From: Actinomycetota bacterium
GTDB taxonomy: Bacteria > Actinomycetota > Actinomycetes > Streptosporangiales > Streptosporangiaceae
DNA length: 34,137 nucleotides
Direction: 5' to 3'
Assembly (NCBI GenBank): GCA_003168215.1
Contig: PMSW01000095.1
Coordinates: 78,407-112,543, forward strand
Shown here: positions 22,311 through 28,412 of the stretch, one piece after another
Numbering within the stretch: position 1 is the stretch's first letter
Layout of the letters: every line of letters starts with the position of its first letter
Program-made: the position numbers and the translations under genes
Notes under the pieces: generated by a model
Databases searched by the model: none
Told to the model about the DNA's origin: nothing
What the model saw: only the letters and a program-made list of their open reading frames with translations

Positions 22311-23615
22311 TCACGGCGCCCAGCGCCCGCCCCTTCCACGATGAGCAGGGGACAGGCTGGCGCGGACGGGGACGATCTCGAAGCCGCGCAGCACGAGAAG
22401 CGGCCGCCGGGTAGGCGTCCCGGCCATCTCGAGTCCCGGGTACCGGCGCGTGAGCTCCTCTACCGCGATGCGGCCCTCGAGGCGGGCGAGCGCGGCGCCG
22501 AGGCAATGGTGGATCCCGAGCGAGAACGACAGGTGCCGCGAGGCGTCCGGCCGGTCGATCCTGAGGCGGTCGGGCTGGTCGAACACGTCGGGATCACGGT
22601 TGGCACCGCCGATGGCCACGATGATCGACGCGCCCCTCGGGATCACCACGCCGCCGACATCGGTGTCCTCGGTCGCGATCCGTGAGGTGAGCTGGACCGG
22701 GCTGTCGTAGCGGAGCAGCTCCTCGACGGCTGCGGGGACCAGGGCCGGCTCCTCCCGCAGCCGCCGCCAGTGCTCCTGCTCGCCGAGCAGGGCGACGGCG
22801 CCGTTCCCGATCAGGTTAACGGTCGTCTCGAAGCCGGCGACGAGGAGGAGCAGCGCGGTGCTGACGACCTCGTCGGAACTGAGCCGGTCACCCTCATCCT
22901 CGGCGGCCACGAGGGCGGAAAGGAGGCTGTCGTCGGGGTCGGCGCGACGTTTGCGCACCAGCTCCCGCAGGTACGCGGTCAGGGCCAGCTCCGAGGAGCG
23001 CGTCTGGCCCTCGACGGTCCGACCGGACTGAGGGTCGAGGCTGACGGCGACGTCGTGGCCCCAGACCCGGAAGCTGGCCTGGTCCTCGACCGGGACACCG
23101 AGAAGGTGGCAGATCACCGCAATGGGAAGCGGGAAGGCCAGGGCATCGATGAGGTCGAAGCCCGCCGCGGCATCGACTGGCGTGAGGAGCCGGTCGGTGA
23201 CGTCACGGATCCACGGCTCAAGGCCGGCTATCGCCCTCGGGGTGAACGCGCGGGACACGAGCCGCCGGAGGCGGGTGTGGTCGGGCGGGTCCATCGTGAG
23301 CAGGTCGGCGGCGGGAAGCTCGGCGCGAGGATCGCCGGCCGGGTAGGCCGGCGGCTGGTATCCGCTTTGGTGCAGGGGTGAGGAGCTGAACCGCTGGTCC
23401 CGGAGGACGCTCGTCGCCGTTGCGTGACTCGCCGTCGCCCAGGACCCGAGCGGGCTGCGGACGAGGCCGCGCCGGCGCAGATCGGCGTAGAGCGGGTACG
23501 GGTCGACCTTCGTCTCGGGCCGCATCAGCCTGGCGACAGGATCGCCACGCCATTGGTAGAAGCTCAGCACCGCGGGCTCCACGACGCGGCGCATCACGTG
23601 CTCTCCGAGGCTCAT
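22311..23615 (-). CDS. Cytochrome P450 monooxygenase
   Basis: A 434-residue soluble bacterial P450 that hydroxylates or otherwise oxidises small molecules using external electron partners. Visible: I-helix AGFETT at 260-265, ExxR motif at 299-302, and the heme loop FSLGIHHC with Cys 371, followed by LGAALARLEGRIAVEEL. The N-terminal PVARLMRPETKVDPYPLYADLRRRG is typical of the CYP107/CYP105-like actinobacterial group, but I cannot assign a family. No ferredoxin or reductase gene is adjacent. ATG 23615 has a GGGAG site about 8 bases ahead. It is divergent from the TetR remnant, which may once have controlled it. Confidence 0.92.
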   Translation of the reverse strand: MSLGEHVMRRVVEPAVLSFYQWRGDPVARLMRPETKVDPYPLYADLRRRGLVRSPLGSWATASHATATSVLRDQRFSSSPLHQSGYQPPAYPAGDPRAELPAADLLTMDPPDHTRLRRLVSRAFTPRAIAGLEPWIRDVTDRLLTPVDAAAGFDLIDALAFPLPIAVICHLLGVPVEDQASFRVWGHDVAVSLDPQSGRTVEGQTRSSELALTAYLRELVRKRRADPDDSLLSALVAAEDEGDRLSSDEVVSTALLLLVAGFETTVNLIGNGAVALLGEQEHWRRLREEPALVPAAVEELLRYDSPVQLTSRIATEDTDVGGVVIPRGASIIVAIGGANRDPDVFDQPDRLRIDRPDASRHLSFSLGIHHCLGAALARLEGRIAVEELTRRYPGLEMAGTPTRRPLLVLRGFEIVPVRASLSPAHRGRGGRWAP

Positions 23616-23665
23616 GCGCGTTCTCCCTCACCGAGTGACCCGCCAGACCCTGATCATTTATTCAT

Positions 23666-24008
23666 ATGCGCGAGCGGCTGGCAGAGTTCGGCCGCGCCAT
23701 GGCCGTCGACGAGGCCACCACGGACAAGGCCGGGCTGGCGGTGAGCCTCGAGTTCGTCGCGGCCCTCCTGCGCAGCCCCGACGCCCTGCGGCGGTACGGC
23801 GCGGACCTCGAAGCGGCGACTGGAGGAGCTGGCCGCGGAGGACGACGAGCAGCCTCGCCCCGGGACCACCCCCACCGAAGCCTGGGCCATCGGCCACGCG
23901 CTATTCGTAGGGCTGCAGATCTACCAGTGCATCGCGCCGGAGATCCTCACGCCCGCGGTGTTCGAGCGCGCCTCCGAGCTGCTCGCCGGGCTCTATCCCG
24001 AGCGCTGA
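23666..24008 (+). pseudogene. TetR-family regulator remnant (C-terminal part, frameshifted)
   Basis: The frame from ATG 23666 reads as the ligand-binding part of a TetR regulator (RERLAEFGRAMAVDEATTDK, FVAALLRSPDALRRYGADLEA). At about 23814 the coding sense moves by one base. It continues in another frame as RRLEELAAEDDEQPRPGTTP, AWAIGHALFVGLQIYQCIAPEIL and FERASELLAGLYPER to a TGA at 24006. The N-terminal helix-turn-helix is absent. So the gene is truncated and broken, unless a sequencing error made the shift. It lies divergent from the P450 gene, the usual place for its regulator. Confidence 0.7.
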
Positions 24009-24158
24009 GCTTCAGCGCAGCTCATTGACGAGTACGGCACCGACGCGGACGCGGCCGACGAGAGCTTCGATGCGTGGTGCGCCAGCCAGATTTCGCGGCA
24101 CGTGCCCCGCGGAACTGTCCCGTAACACCACGATCCTGGCCGCACTGCCTCGGGTCGC

Positions 24159-24614
24159 TCAGCAGCAGGAAGCGGCGGACGAGGGCATATCGCCGGATGC
24201 CTCGTTGCCGGTGCCGCAGCAGGCGGGGCCGTCGCCGTAGCAGGTCTGGCTGTCGGCCAGGACCGTGTAGATCTCCCAGGACTCGCCGTCGGGAGCACCC
24301 TGCACCCAGAACTTGTCCTGCTTGGCGTAACAGCAGGTGGTAGCCCGCTCGTCGACGGAGGCAAGCCCGCTCTCCGCGAGCCGGGCCTGCTCGGCATCGA
24401 CGGTGCCGATGTCGCTGACCTCGACGCCAAGGTGATTGAGGCTGCCACCCATGCCGGGCCTCTCCAGCAGAACGAGCTTCAGTGGTGGCTCGGTGACGGC
24501 GAAGTTGGCGTAGCCGGGACGGCGCTTGGCAGGCTCGGCGCCGAACAGCTTGCGGTAGAAAGCGACGGCCTCGTCGATGTCATTGACGTTGAGGGCGAGC
24601 TGGACACGGGACAC
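24159..24614 (-). CDS. ArsI/CadI family glyoxalase-fold protein
   Basis: A 151-residue vicinal-oxygen-chelate protein. It closely follows the pattern I recall for mycobacterial CadI: SRVQLALNVNDIDEAVAFYR, KRRPGYANFAV, PPLKLVLLE and LNHLGVEV. ArsI members are C-As lyases that demethylate trivalent organoarsenicals, using a vicinal Cys pair and a metal site. Here the pair is C94-C95 in ATTCCYAKQDK, with H61 and E114 as likely metal ligands. A Cys-rich tail (TCYGDGPACCGTG and a final SCC) adds further thiols. GTG 24614 is chosen: AGGAGG lies 5 bases ahead and the family N-terminus begins there. It is divergent from arsR, with operator-like repeats between. Confidence 0.85.
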   Translation of the reverse strand: MSRVQLALNVNDIDEAVAFYRKLFGAEPAKRRPGYANFAVTEPPLKLVLLERPGMGGSLNHLGVEVSDIGTVDAEQARLAESGLASVDERATTCCYAKQDKFWVQGAPDGESWEIYTVLADSQTCYGDGPACCGTGNEASGDMPSSAASCC

Positions 24615-24635
24615 GGGAACCTCCTGCGACTTGAA

Positions 24636-24711
24636 CATCGATGTGTGTCTATGTCTGATCGATGCCGAGCTTGCCATGGGACATCGGATCCTGTCAATAT
24701 AGACATATGTC
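24636..24711. promoter_or_regulatory. arsI-arsR operator/promoter region
   Basis: CATCGAT (24636-24642) and ATCGATG (24658-24664) form an inverted repeat. TGTC (24692-24695) pairs with GACA (24702-24705) across AATATA. GACATATGTC (24702-24711) is a perfect palindrome containing the arsR start codon. An AATATA/TATAGA -10-like box just ahead would put the transcript start at or next to the ATG, so arsR may be leaderless. ArsR probably represses both genes here (inference). Confidence 0.55.
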
Positions 24712-25066
24712 GAAGTCATTACTGGTGCTCGGCCCGGCGGAGACCGCGGCGTGCTGCTCGCCCTTGTCGTCCCAGCCGCTCTCCGCGCAGCAGGCCGGGC
24801 AGGTCGCGCCGCTGCTGAAGGCGCTGGCCGATCCGGTCCGCCTGCGCCTGATGTCCCTGGTGGCCTCGCACGCCGGAGGCGAGGCGTGCGTCTGCGACCT
24901 GAACGACGCGTTCGACTTGTCCCAGCCCACCATCAGCCACCACCTCAAGGTGCTGCACGACTGCGGGCTGCTGGACCGTGAGAAGCGCGGCGTGTGGGTG
25001 TATTACCGGGCGCGGACCGAGGCCCTGGCCAGCCTGGGCGCGCTGATCGGCAGTGCTTCGCCGTGA
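24707..25066 (+). CDS. arsR: ArsR-family metalloregulator
   Basis: A 119-residue winged-helix repressor that falls off DNA when As(III) or a similar thiophilic metal binds. The winged-helix core is LLKALADPVRLRLMSLVASH, then EACVCDLNDAFDLSQPTISHHLKVLHDCGLLDREKRGVWVYYR. Cys 61 and Cys 63 (CVC) are the ArsR-type ligands in the recognition region; Cys 16-17 and Cys 86 may add a third. ATG 24707 is chosen; it lacks a ribosome site, which fits a leaderless message. It is divergent from arsI; the pattern resembles the cadI-arsR pair known in mycobacteria. The ArsN1-like gene follows after 63 bases. Confidence 0.9.
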   Translation: MSKSLLVLGPAETAACCSPLSSQPLSAQQAGQVAPLLKALADPVRLRLMSLVASHAGGEACVCDLNDAFDLSQPTISHHLKVLHDCGLLDREKRGVWVYYRARTEALASLGALIGSASP

Positions 25067-25129
25067 CCGCGCGGCCGGGTCCGCCGAGCCGGCGATAACC
25101 TCCCCGACGGGCCGGAAGGCATCCAGACC

Positions 25130-25612
25130 ATGCAGATCACGCCCATGACCGCTGAGCATTCGGCCGCCGTCCTGGCGATCTACCAGGCAGGCATTGATGA
25201 TGGCAACGCCACCTTCGAGACCCGGGCTCCGGGCTGGGCGGAGTTCAGTGCCGCCAGGCTGCCCGATCACCGCTACGTCGCGGTCGCCGCGGGCAATGTC
25301 CTCGGCTGGGTCGCGGCGTCAGCCGTGTCCGGCCGCTGCGTCTACGCCGGAGTTGTCGAGCACTCCGTCTACGTCCACTCCGCCGCCCGCGGCCAGGGCG
25401 TTGGCCGCCAGCTCCTGGACCGGCTCATCGCCTCCACCGAAGCCGCGGGAATCTGGACCATCGAGTCAGGCATTTTCCCCGAGAACACCGCCAGCGCCGC
25501 GCTGCATAAGGCCGCTGGCTTCCGCGCAGTCGGAATCAGGGAGCGCATTGGCCAGCACCACGGCCGCTGGCGCGACGTCATGCTGATCGAGCGCCGCAGC
25601 CCCGCGATCTGA
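25130..25612 (+). CDS. GNAT acetyltransferase, phosphinothricin/ArsN1-like
   Basis: A 160-residue acetyltransferase of the phosphinothricin N-acetyltransferase group. Motifs: AIYQAGIDDGNATFETRAP near the start, then VVEHSVYVHSAARGQGVGRQLLDRLI with the acetyl-CoA loop RGQGVG, and SGIFPENTASAALHKAAGFRAVGIRERIGQHHGRWRDVMLIER. The family acetylates phosphinothricin; its relative ArsN1 acetylates arsinothricin, an organoarsenical antibiotic. The position next to arsR and arsI favours ArsN1, though this is inference and the GNAT could be unrelated. ATG 25130 has GGAAGG about 11 bases ahead; ATG 25145 is an alternative. Confidence 0.8.
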   Translation: MQITPMTAEHSAAVLAIYQAGIDDGNATFETRAPGWAEFSAARLPDHRYVAVAAGNVLGWVAASAVSGRCVYAGVVEHSVYVHSAARGQGVGRQLLDRLIASTEAAGIWTIESGIFPENTASAALHKAAGFRAVGIRERIGQHHGRWRDVMLIERRSPAI

Positions 25613-25659
25613 CCTCGCTCACGACCCCGGTGCCCCGATACAGGTCAGCACTCGCCTGG

Positions 25660-26277
25660 TCAGGGGCTGCGGAGAAGTTGCTCGAACGGCGTCGCGGCCG
25701 CGTATGGATCAGCTTCGGCCGCAGGCTGGCGCCGGCCGATCGCGGCGGCCAGTTCCGCGCCGGCCCGCTCGACCCGGGCGGTCAGAGCGGTGCGCGCGCC
25801 GGCCGAGCTGCCAGCCGAGCCCCAGTCCTCGGTGGCGGCGAAGACACCGGTGGGCACCGTCACTGCCCGCAGGTAGGTGAACAGCGGACGGATCGCGTGC
25901 TCCAGCGCGAGAGAGTGCCGGGCGGTGCCGCCGGTGGCCGCGATCAGCACCGGCTTCCCGGCGAGCGCGTCCGGGTCGAGCACGTCGAAGAACGACTTGA
26001 ACAGGCCGTTGTAGGACCCGCTGTAAAGCGGCGTGGCAGCGATAAGCCCGTCGGCGCTGAGTACCTGCTCGATGGCGTGCCGCAGCGCCGGGCTCGGGAA
26101 TCCGGTCAGCAGGTTGTTGACGATGTCATGGGCCAGCTCGCGCAGCTCGATCGTGACGATCCGCGTCCCGGCCGGCAGGTCCCTGGCCGTCGCCGCGGCG
26201 AGCTGGTCGGCCAGCAGCCGGGTGGACGACGGCTGGCTAAGCCCGGCCGAGACGACGGCGATGGTGCGTGCTGTCAT
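25660..26277 (-). CDS. NADPH-dependent FMN reductase (CE1759-like)
   Basis: A 205-residue flavodoxin-fold reductase. The phosphate loop SAGLSQPSSTRLLADQLA is near residues 10-27, and ATPLYSGSYNGLFKSFFDVLDPDALAGKPVLIAATGGTARHS marks the flavin and dimer region. Such enzymes supply reduced FMN to a partner monooxygenase. It overlaps the LLM gene by 4 bases (ATGA), so the two are coupled; in actinobacteria, this reductase and LLM pair is known as the CE1759 and CE1758 subfamilies. The Pro/Ala-rich C-terminal end is not conserved. It converges with the ArsN1-like gene. Confidence 0.85.
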   Translation of the reverse strand: MTARTIAVVSAGLSQPSSTRLLADQLAAATARDLPAGTRIVTIELRELAHDIVNNLLTGFPSPALRHAIEQVLSADGLIAATPLYSGSYNGLFKSFFDVLDPDALAGKPVLIAATGGTARHSLALEHAIRPLFTYLRAVTVPTGVFAATEDWGSAGSSAGARTALTARVERAGAELAAAIGRRQPAAEADPYAAATPFEQLLRSP

Positions 26278-27413
26278 CGGGCGCTCGTTTCCAGCCGACT
26301 GCCGGCCTCCAGAGTGGCGGCCTCCAGAGTGCCGGGCCCGGCCAGTGACGCTGTTACCAGGGCCTCGTGCGTGGGGCCGTCCGGCACGTTCGCCGGGCGC
26401 AGCGCGTCGAGCTCCCTGCGCAGCACCGGCACTACCTCACCGCCGAGCAGGTCCAGCTGCTCGAGCACGGTCTTCAGCGGCAGGCCGGCGTGGTCCATCA
26501 GGAACAGCTGGCGCTGGTAGTCACCGAAGTGCTCGCGGAAGGTCAGCGTCTTGTCGATGACCTCCTGCGGGCTGCCGACGGTCAGCGGAGTCTGCGCGGT
26601 GAATTCCTCCAGCGACGGGCCATGGCCGTAGACCGGGGCGTTGTCGAAGTAGGGTCGGAACTCGCGCACCGCGTCCTGGGAGTTCTTAGCCATGAACACC
26701 TGACCGCCCAGGCCGACGATCGCCTGCTCCGGCGTGCCGTGCCCGTAGTCGGCGAACCGCTGCCGGTAGTAGCCGACCAGCCGGACGAAATGCTCCGTCG
26801 GCCAGAAGATGTGGTTGGCGAAGAACCCGTCACCGTAGTAGGCCGCCTGCTCAGCGATCTGAGGGCTGCGGATCGAGCCGTGCCAGACGAACGGCGGCAC
26901 GCCGTCCAGCGGGCGCGGCGTGGAGGTGAATCCCTGCAGCGGCGTGCGGAACTCTCCGTCGAAGTCGACGACGTCCTCGCGCCACAACCGGTGCAGCAGC
27001 TGGTAGTTCTCCACCGCCAGCTCGATGCCCTTGCGGATGTCCTGGCCGAACCACGGGTACACCGGGCCCATGTTGCCGCGGCCGAGCATCAGGTCCACCC
27101 GGCCGTCGGCGAGGTGCTGCAGCATCGCGAAATCCTCGGCGATCTTCACCGGGTCGTTCGTGGTAATCAGCGTCGTCGAGGTCGACAGGATCAGCTTGCT
27201 AGTCTGCGCCGCGAGGTAGCCGAGCATGGTCGTCGGCGACGAGGGCACGAACGGCGGGTTATGGTGCTCGCCAGTCGCGAACACGTCCAGGCCGACATCC
27301 TCGGCCTTGCGGGCAATCGCGACCATCGCCTTGATCCGCTCATGCTCTGTCGGCGTGCGACCCGTCGCGGGATCGGTCGTCACGTCGCCCACGGTGAAGA
27401 TCCCGAACTGCAT
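26274..27413 (-). CDS. LLM class flavin-dependent oxidoreductase (CE1758-like)
   Basis: A 379-residue bacterial luciferase-like monooxygenase. Visible: MQFGIFTVGDVTTDP start, LDVFATGEHHNPPFVPSSPTTMLGYLAAQTSKLILSTSTTLI, DGRVDLMLGRGNMGPVYPWFGQD, and FVWHGSIRSPQIAEQAAYYGDGFFAN. It uses reduced FMN from the reductase encoded next to it; the substrate is unknown. The start is ATG 27413. The tail after about residue 350 is Ala/Thr/Glu-rich. The palindrome GTTGACCGTTCAAC, 58 bases upstream, may be its operator. The reductase gene begins 4 bases inside its end. Confidence 0.88.
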   Translation of the reverse strand: MQFGIFTVGDVTTDPATGRTPTEHERIKAMVAIARKAEDVGLDVFATGEHHNPPFVPSSPTTMLGYLAAQTSKLILSTSTTLITTNDPVKIAEDFAMLQHLADGRVDLMLGRGNMGPVYPWFGQDIRKGIELAVENYQLLHRLWREDVVDFDGEFRTPLQGFTSTPRPLDGVPPFVWHGSIRSPQIAEQAAYYGDGFFANHIFWPTEHFVRLVGYYRQRFADYGHGTPEQAIVGLGGQVFMAKNSQDAVREFRPYFDNAPVYGHGPSLEEFTAQTPLTVGSPQEVIDKTLTFREHFGDYQRQLFLMDHAGLPLKTVLEQLDLLGGEVVPVLRRELDALRPANVPDGPTHEALVTASLAGPGTLEAATLEAGSRLETSAR

Positions 27414-27470
27414 GACTGCTCCAGACTCCGCTCGTACCGGCCTCGCCTGGCTGCTAGACGTTCCAGGCTA

Positions 27471-27484
27471 GTTGACCGTTCAAC
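27471..27484. promoter_or_regulatory. GTTGA-N4-TCAAC palindrome
   Basis: GTTGACCGTTCAAC is a perfect inverted repeat of 5-base arms, 58 bases before the start of the LLM/FMN reductase operon. It is a plausible site for a dimeric regulator. Confidence 0.45.
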
Positions 27485-27553
27485 CACCTGAGGGCTGGCA
27501 GATATTCCAGCCGCGATTCAGAGTCCGTTCAGAAAGAACACCGAGTACGGCCT

Positions 27554-27583
27554 CAGCCTGCGGGAGAATTCTCGTTCAGGCTG
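27554..27583. promoter_or_regulatory. 30-bp nested dyad between the LLM and YceI genes
   Basis: CAGCCTG (27554-27560) and CAGGCTG (27577-27583) pair around a perfect inner palindrome GAGAATTCTC (27564-27573). All share one centre of symmetry, so 12 of 15 positions match. It lies about 60 bases upstream of the YceI start (27645), between divergent genes, so an operator is more likely than a terminator. Confidence 0.6.
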
Positions 27584-27644
27584 GGACGCACGCTGACCGG
27601 CGGACGCGATCGCGTCATCAGGCATAAAGCAGGAGGTACGCACA

Positions 27645-28379
27645 GTGGCGTCACGCGGCCGGCGCTGGCTACGGTGGGTGATCGCGGTGGTAGTCGCGGT
27701 CGCGGTACTCGCCGTGGCTGGCCCCTATGTTTACTTCCACTTCGTCGAAGGCAGCACTCCGGCGCCACTGAGCCTCAAGGCCGGCGCCAGCCAGAGCGCC
27801 AGCTCCGGCTCCGGCTCGGGCTCGGGCTCGGGCTCCGCGCAGGACGATTCGGATTCGGTCGCGGGCTCATGGAAGGCGGGTTCCGGCTCGCAGGTCGGAT
27901 ACCGGGTCCAGGAAGTCCTGGTCGGCCAGGCCCACACAGCGGTCGGGCGCAGCAGCTCGGTGACCGGCCAGATGGTGATCACCGGGAAGACCGTGCAGAC
28001 GGCCAGGTTCACCGTCAAGATGGCCACGATCCACACCAACTCGAGCCAGCGGGATGCGCAGTTCGACGGCCGGATCATGGACGTGGCCGCATATCCCGCC
28101 GGTACCTTCACGCTCACCAGGCCGATCAGCCTGGCACCGCTGCCGGCCCCGGGGAAGATCAAGGCTTACACGGCTACCGGCAACCTCACGCTGCACGGCC
28201 AGACCCGGTCGGTGACTTTCCCGCTGAAGGCGGAGCGCACCGCGGGCGGGATCGACGTGGCCGGGTCGATCCCGGTCCTCTTCTCGAAGTGGAACATCCC
28301 GAACCCGAGCTTCACCGGCTTCGTCACCACCCAGAATCACGGCATCCTGGAGTTCCTGCTCGACTTCAAGCACGCGTGA
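27645..28379 (+). CDS. YceI family lipid-binding protein, membrane-anchored
   Basis: A 244-residue protein. Residues 10-32 form a membrane anchor or signal sequence (WVIAVVVAVAVLAVAGPYVYF). A Ser/Gly-rich linker (about 47-75) follows, then the YceI lipocalin-like domain: VGYRVQEVLVGQAHTAVGRSSSVTGQM, ARFTVKMATIHTNSSQRDAQFDGRIMDVAAYPAGTFTLT, and NLTLHGQTRSVTFPLKAER. YceI proteins bind isoprenoids or other lipids in the periplasm or outside the cell. No lipobox is evident. GTG 27645 has AGGAGG with 8 bases spacing. It follows the nested dyad and is divergent from the LLM operon. Its ligand is unknown. Confidence 0.88.
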   Translation: MASRGRRWLRWVIAVVVAVAVLAVAGPYVYFHFVEGSTPAPLSLKAGASQSASSGSGSGSGSGSAQDDSDSVAGSWKAGSGSQVGYRVQEVLVGQAHTAVGRSSSVTGQMVITGKTVQTARFTVKMATIHTNSSQRDAQFDGRIMDVAAYPAGTFTLTRPISLAPLPAPGKIKAYTATGNLTLHGQTRSVTFPLKAERTAGGIDVAGSIPVLFSKWNIPNPSFTGFVTTQNHGILEFLLDFKHA

Positions 28380-28385
28380 CGCCGC

Positions 28386-28400
28386 AGCCGGCCGCCGGCT
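28386..28400. terminator. Short hairpin between convergent genes
   Basis: AGCCGG/CCGGCT with a CCG loop at 28386-28400 lies in the 33-base gap between the YceI gene and the secreted DUF4232 gene. It could end both transcripts. Confidence 0.4.
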
Positions 28401-28412
28401 CCTCGATCCGGG

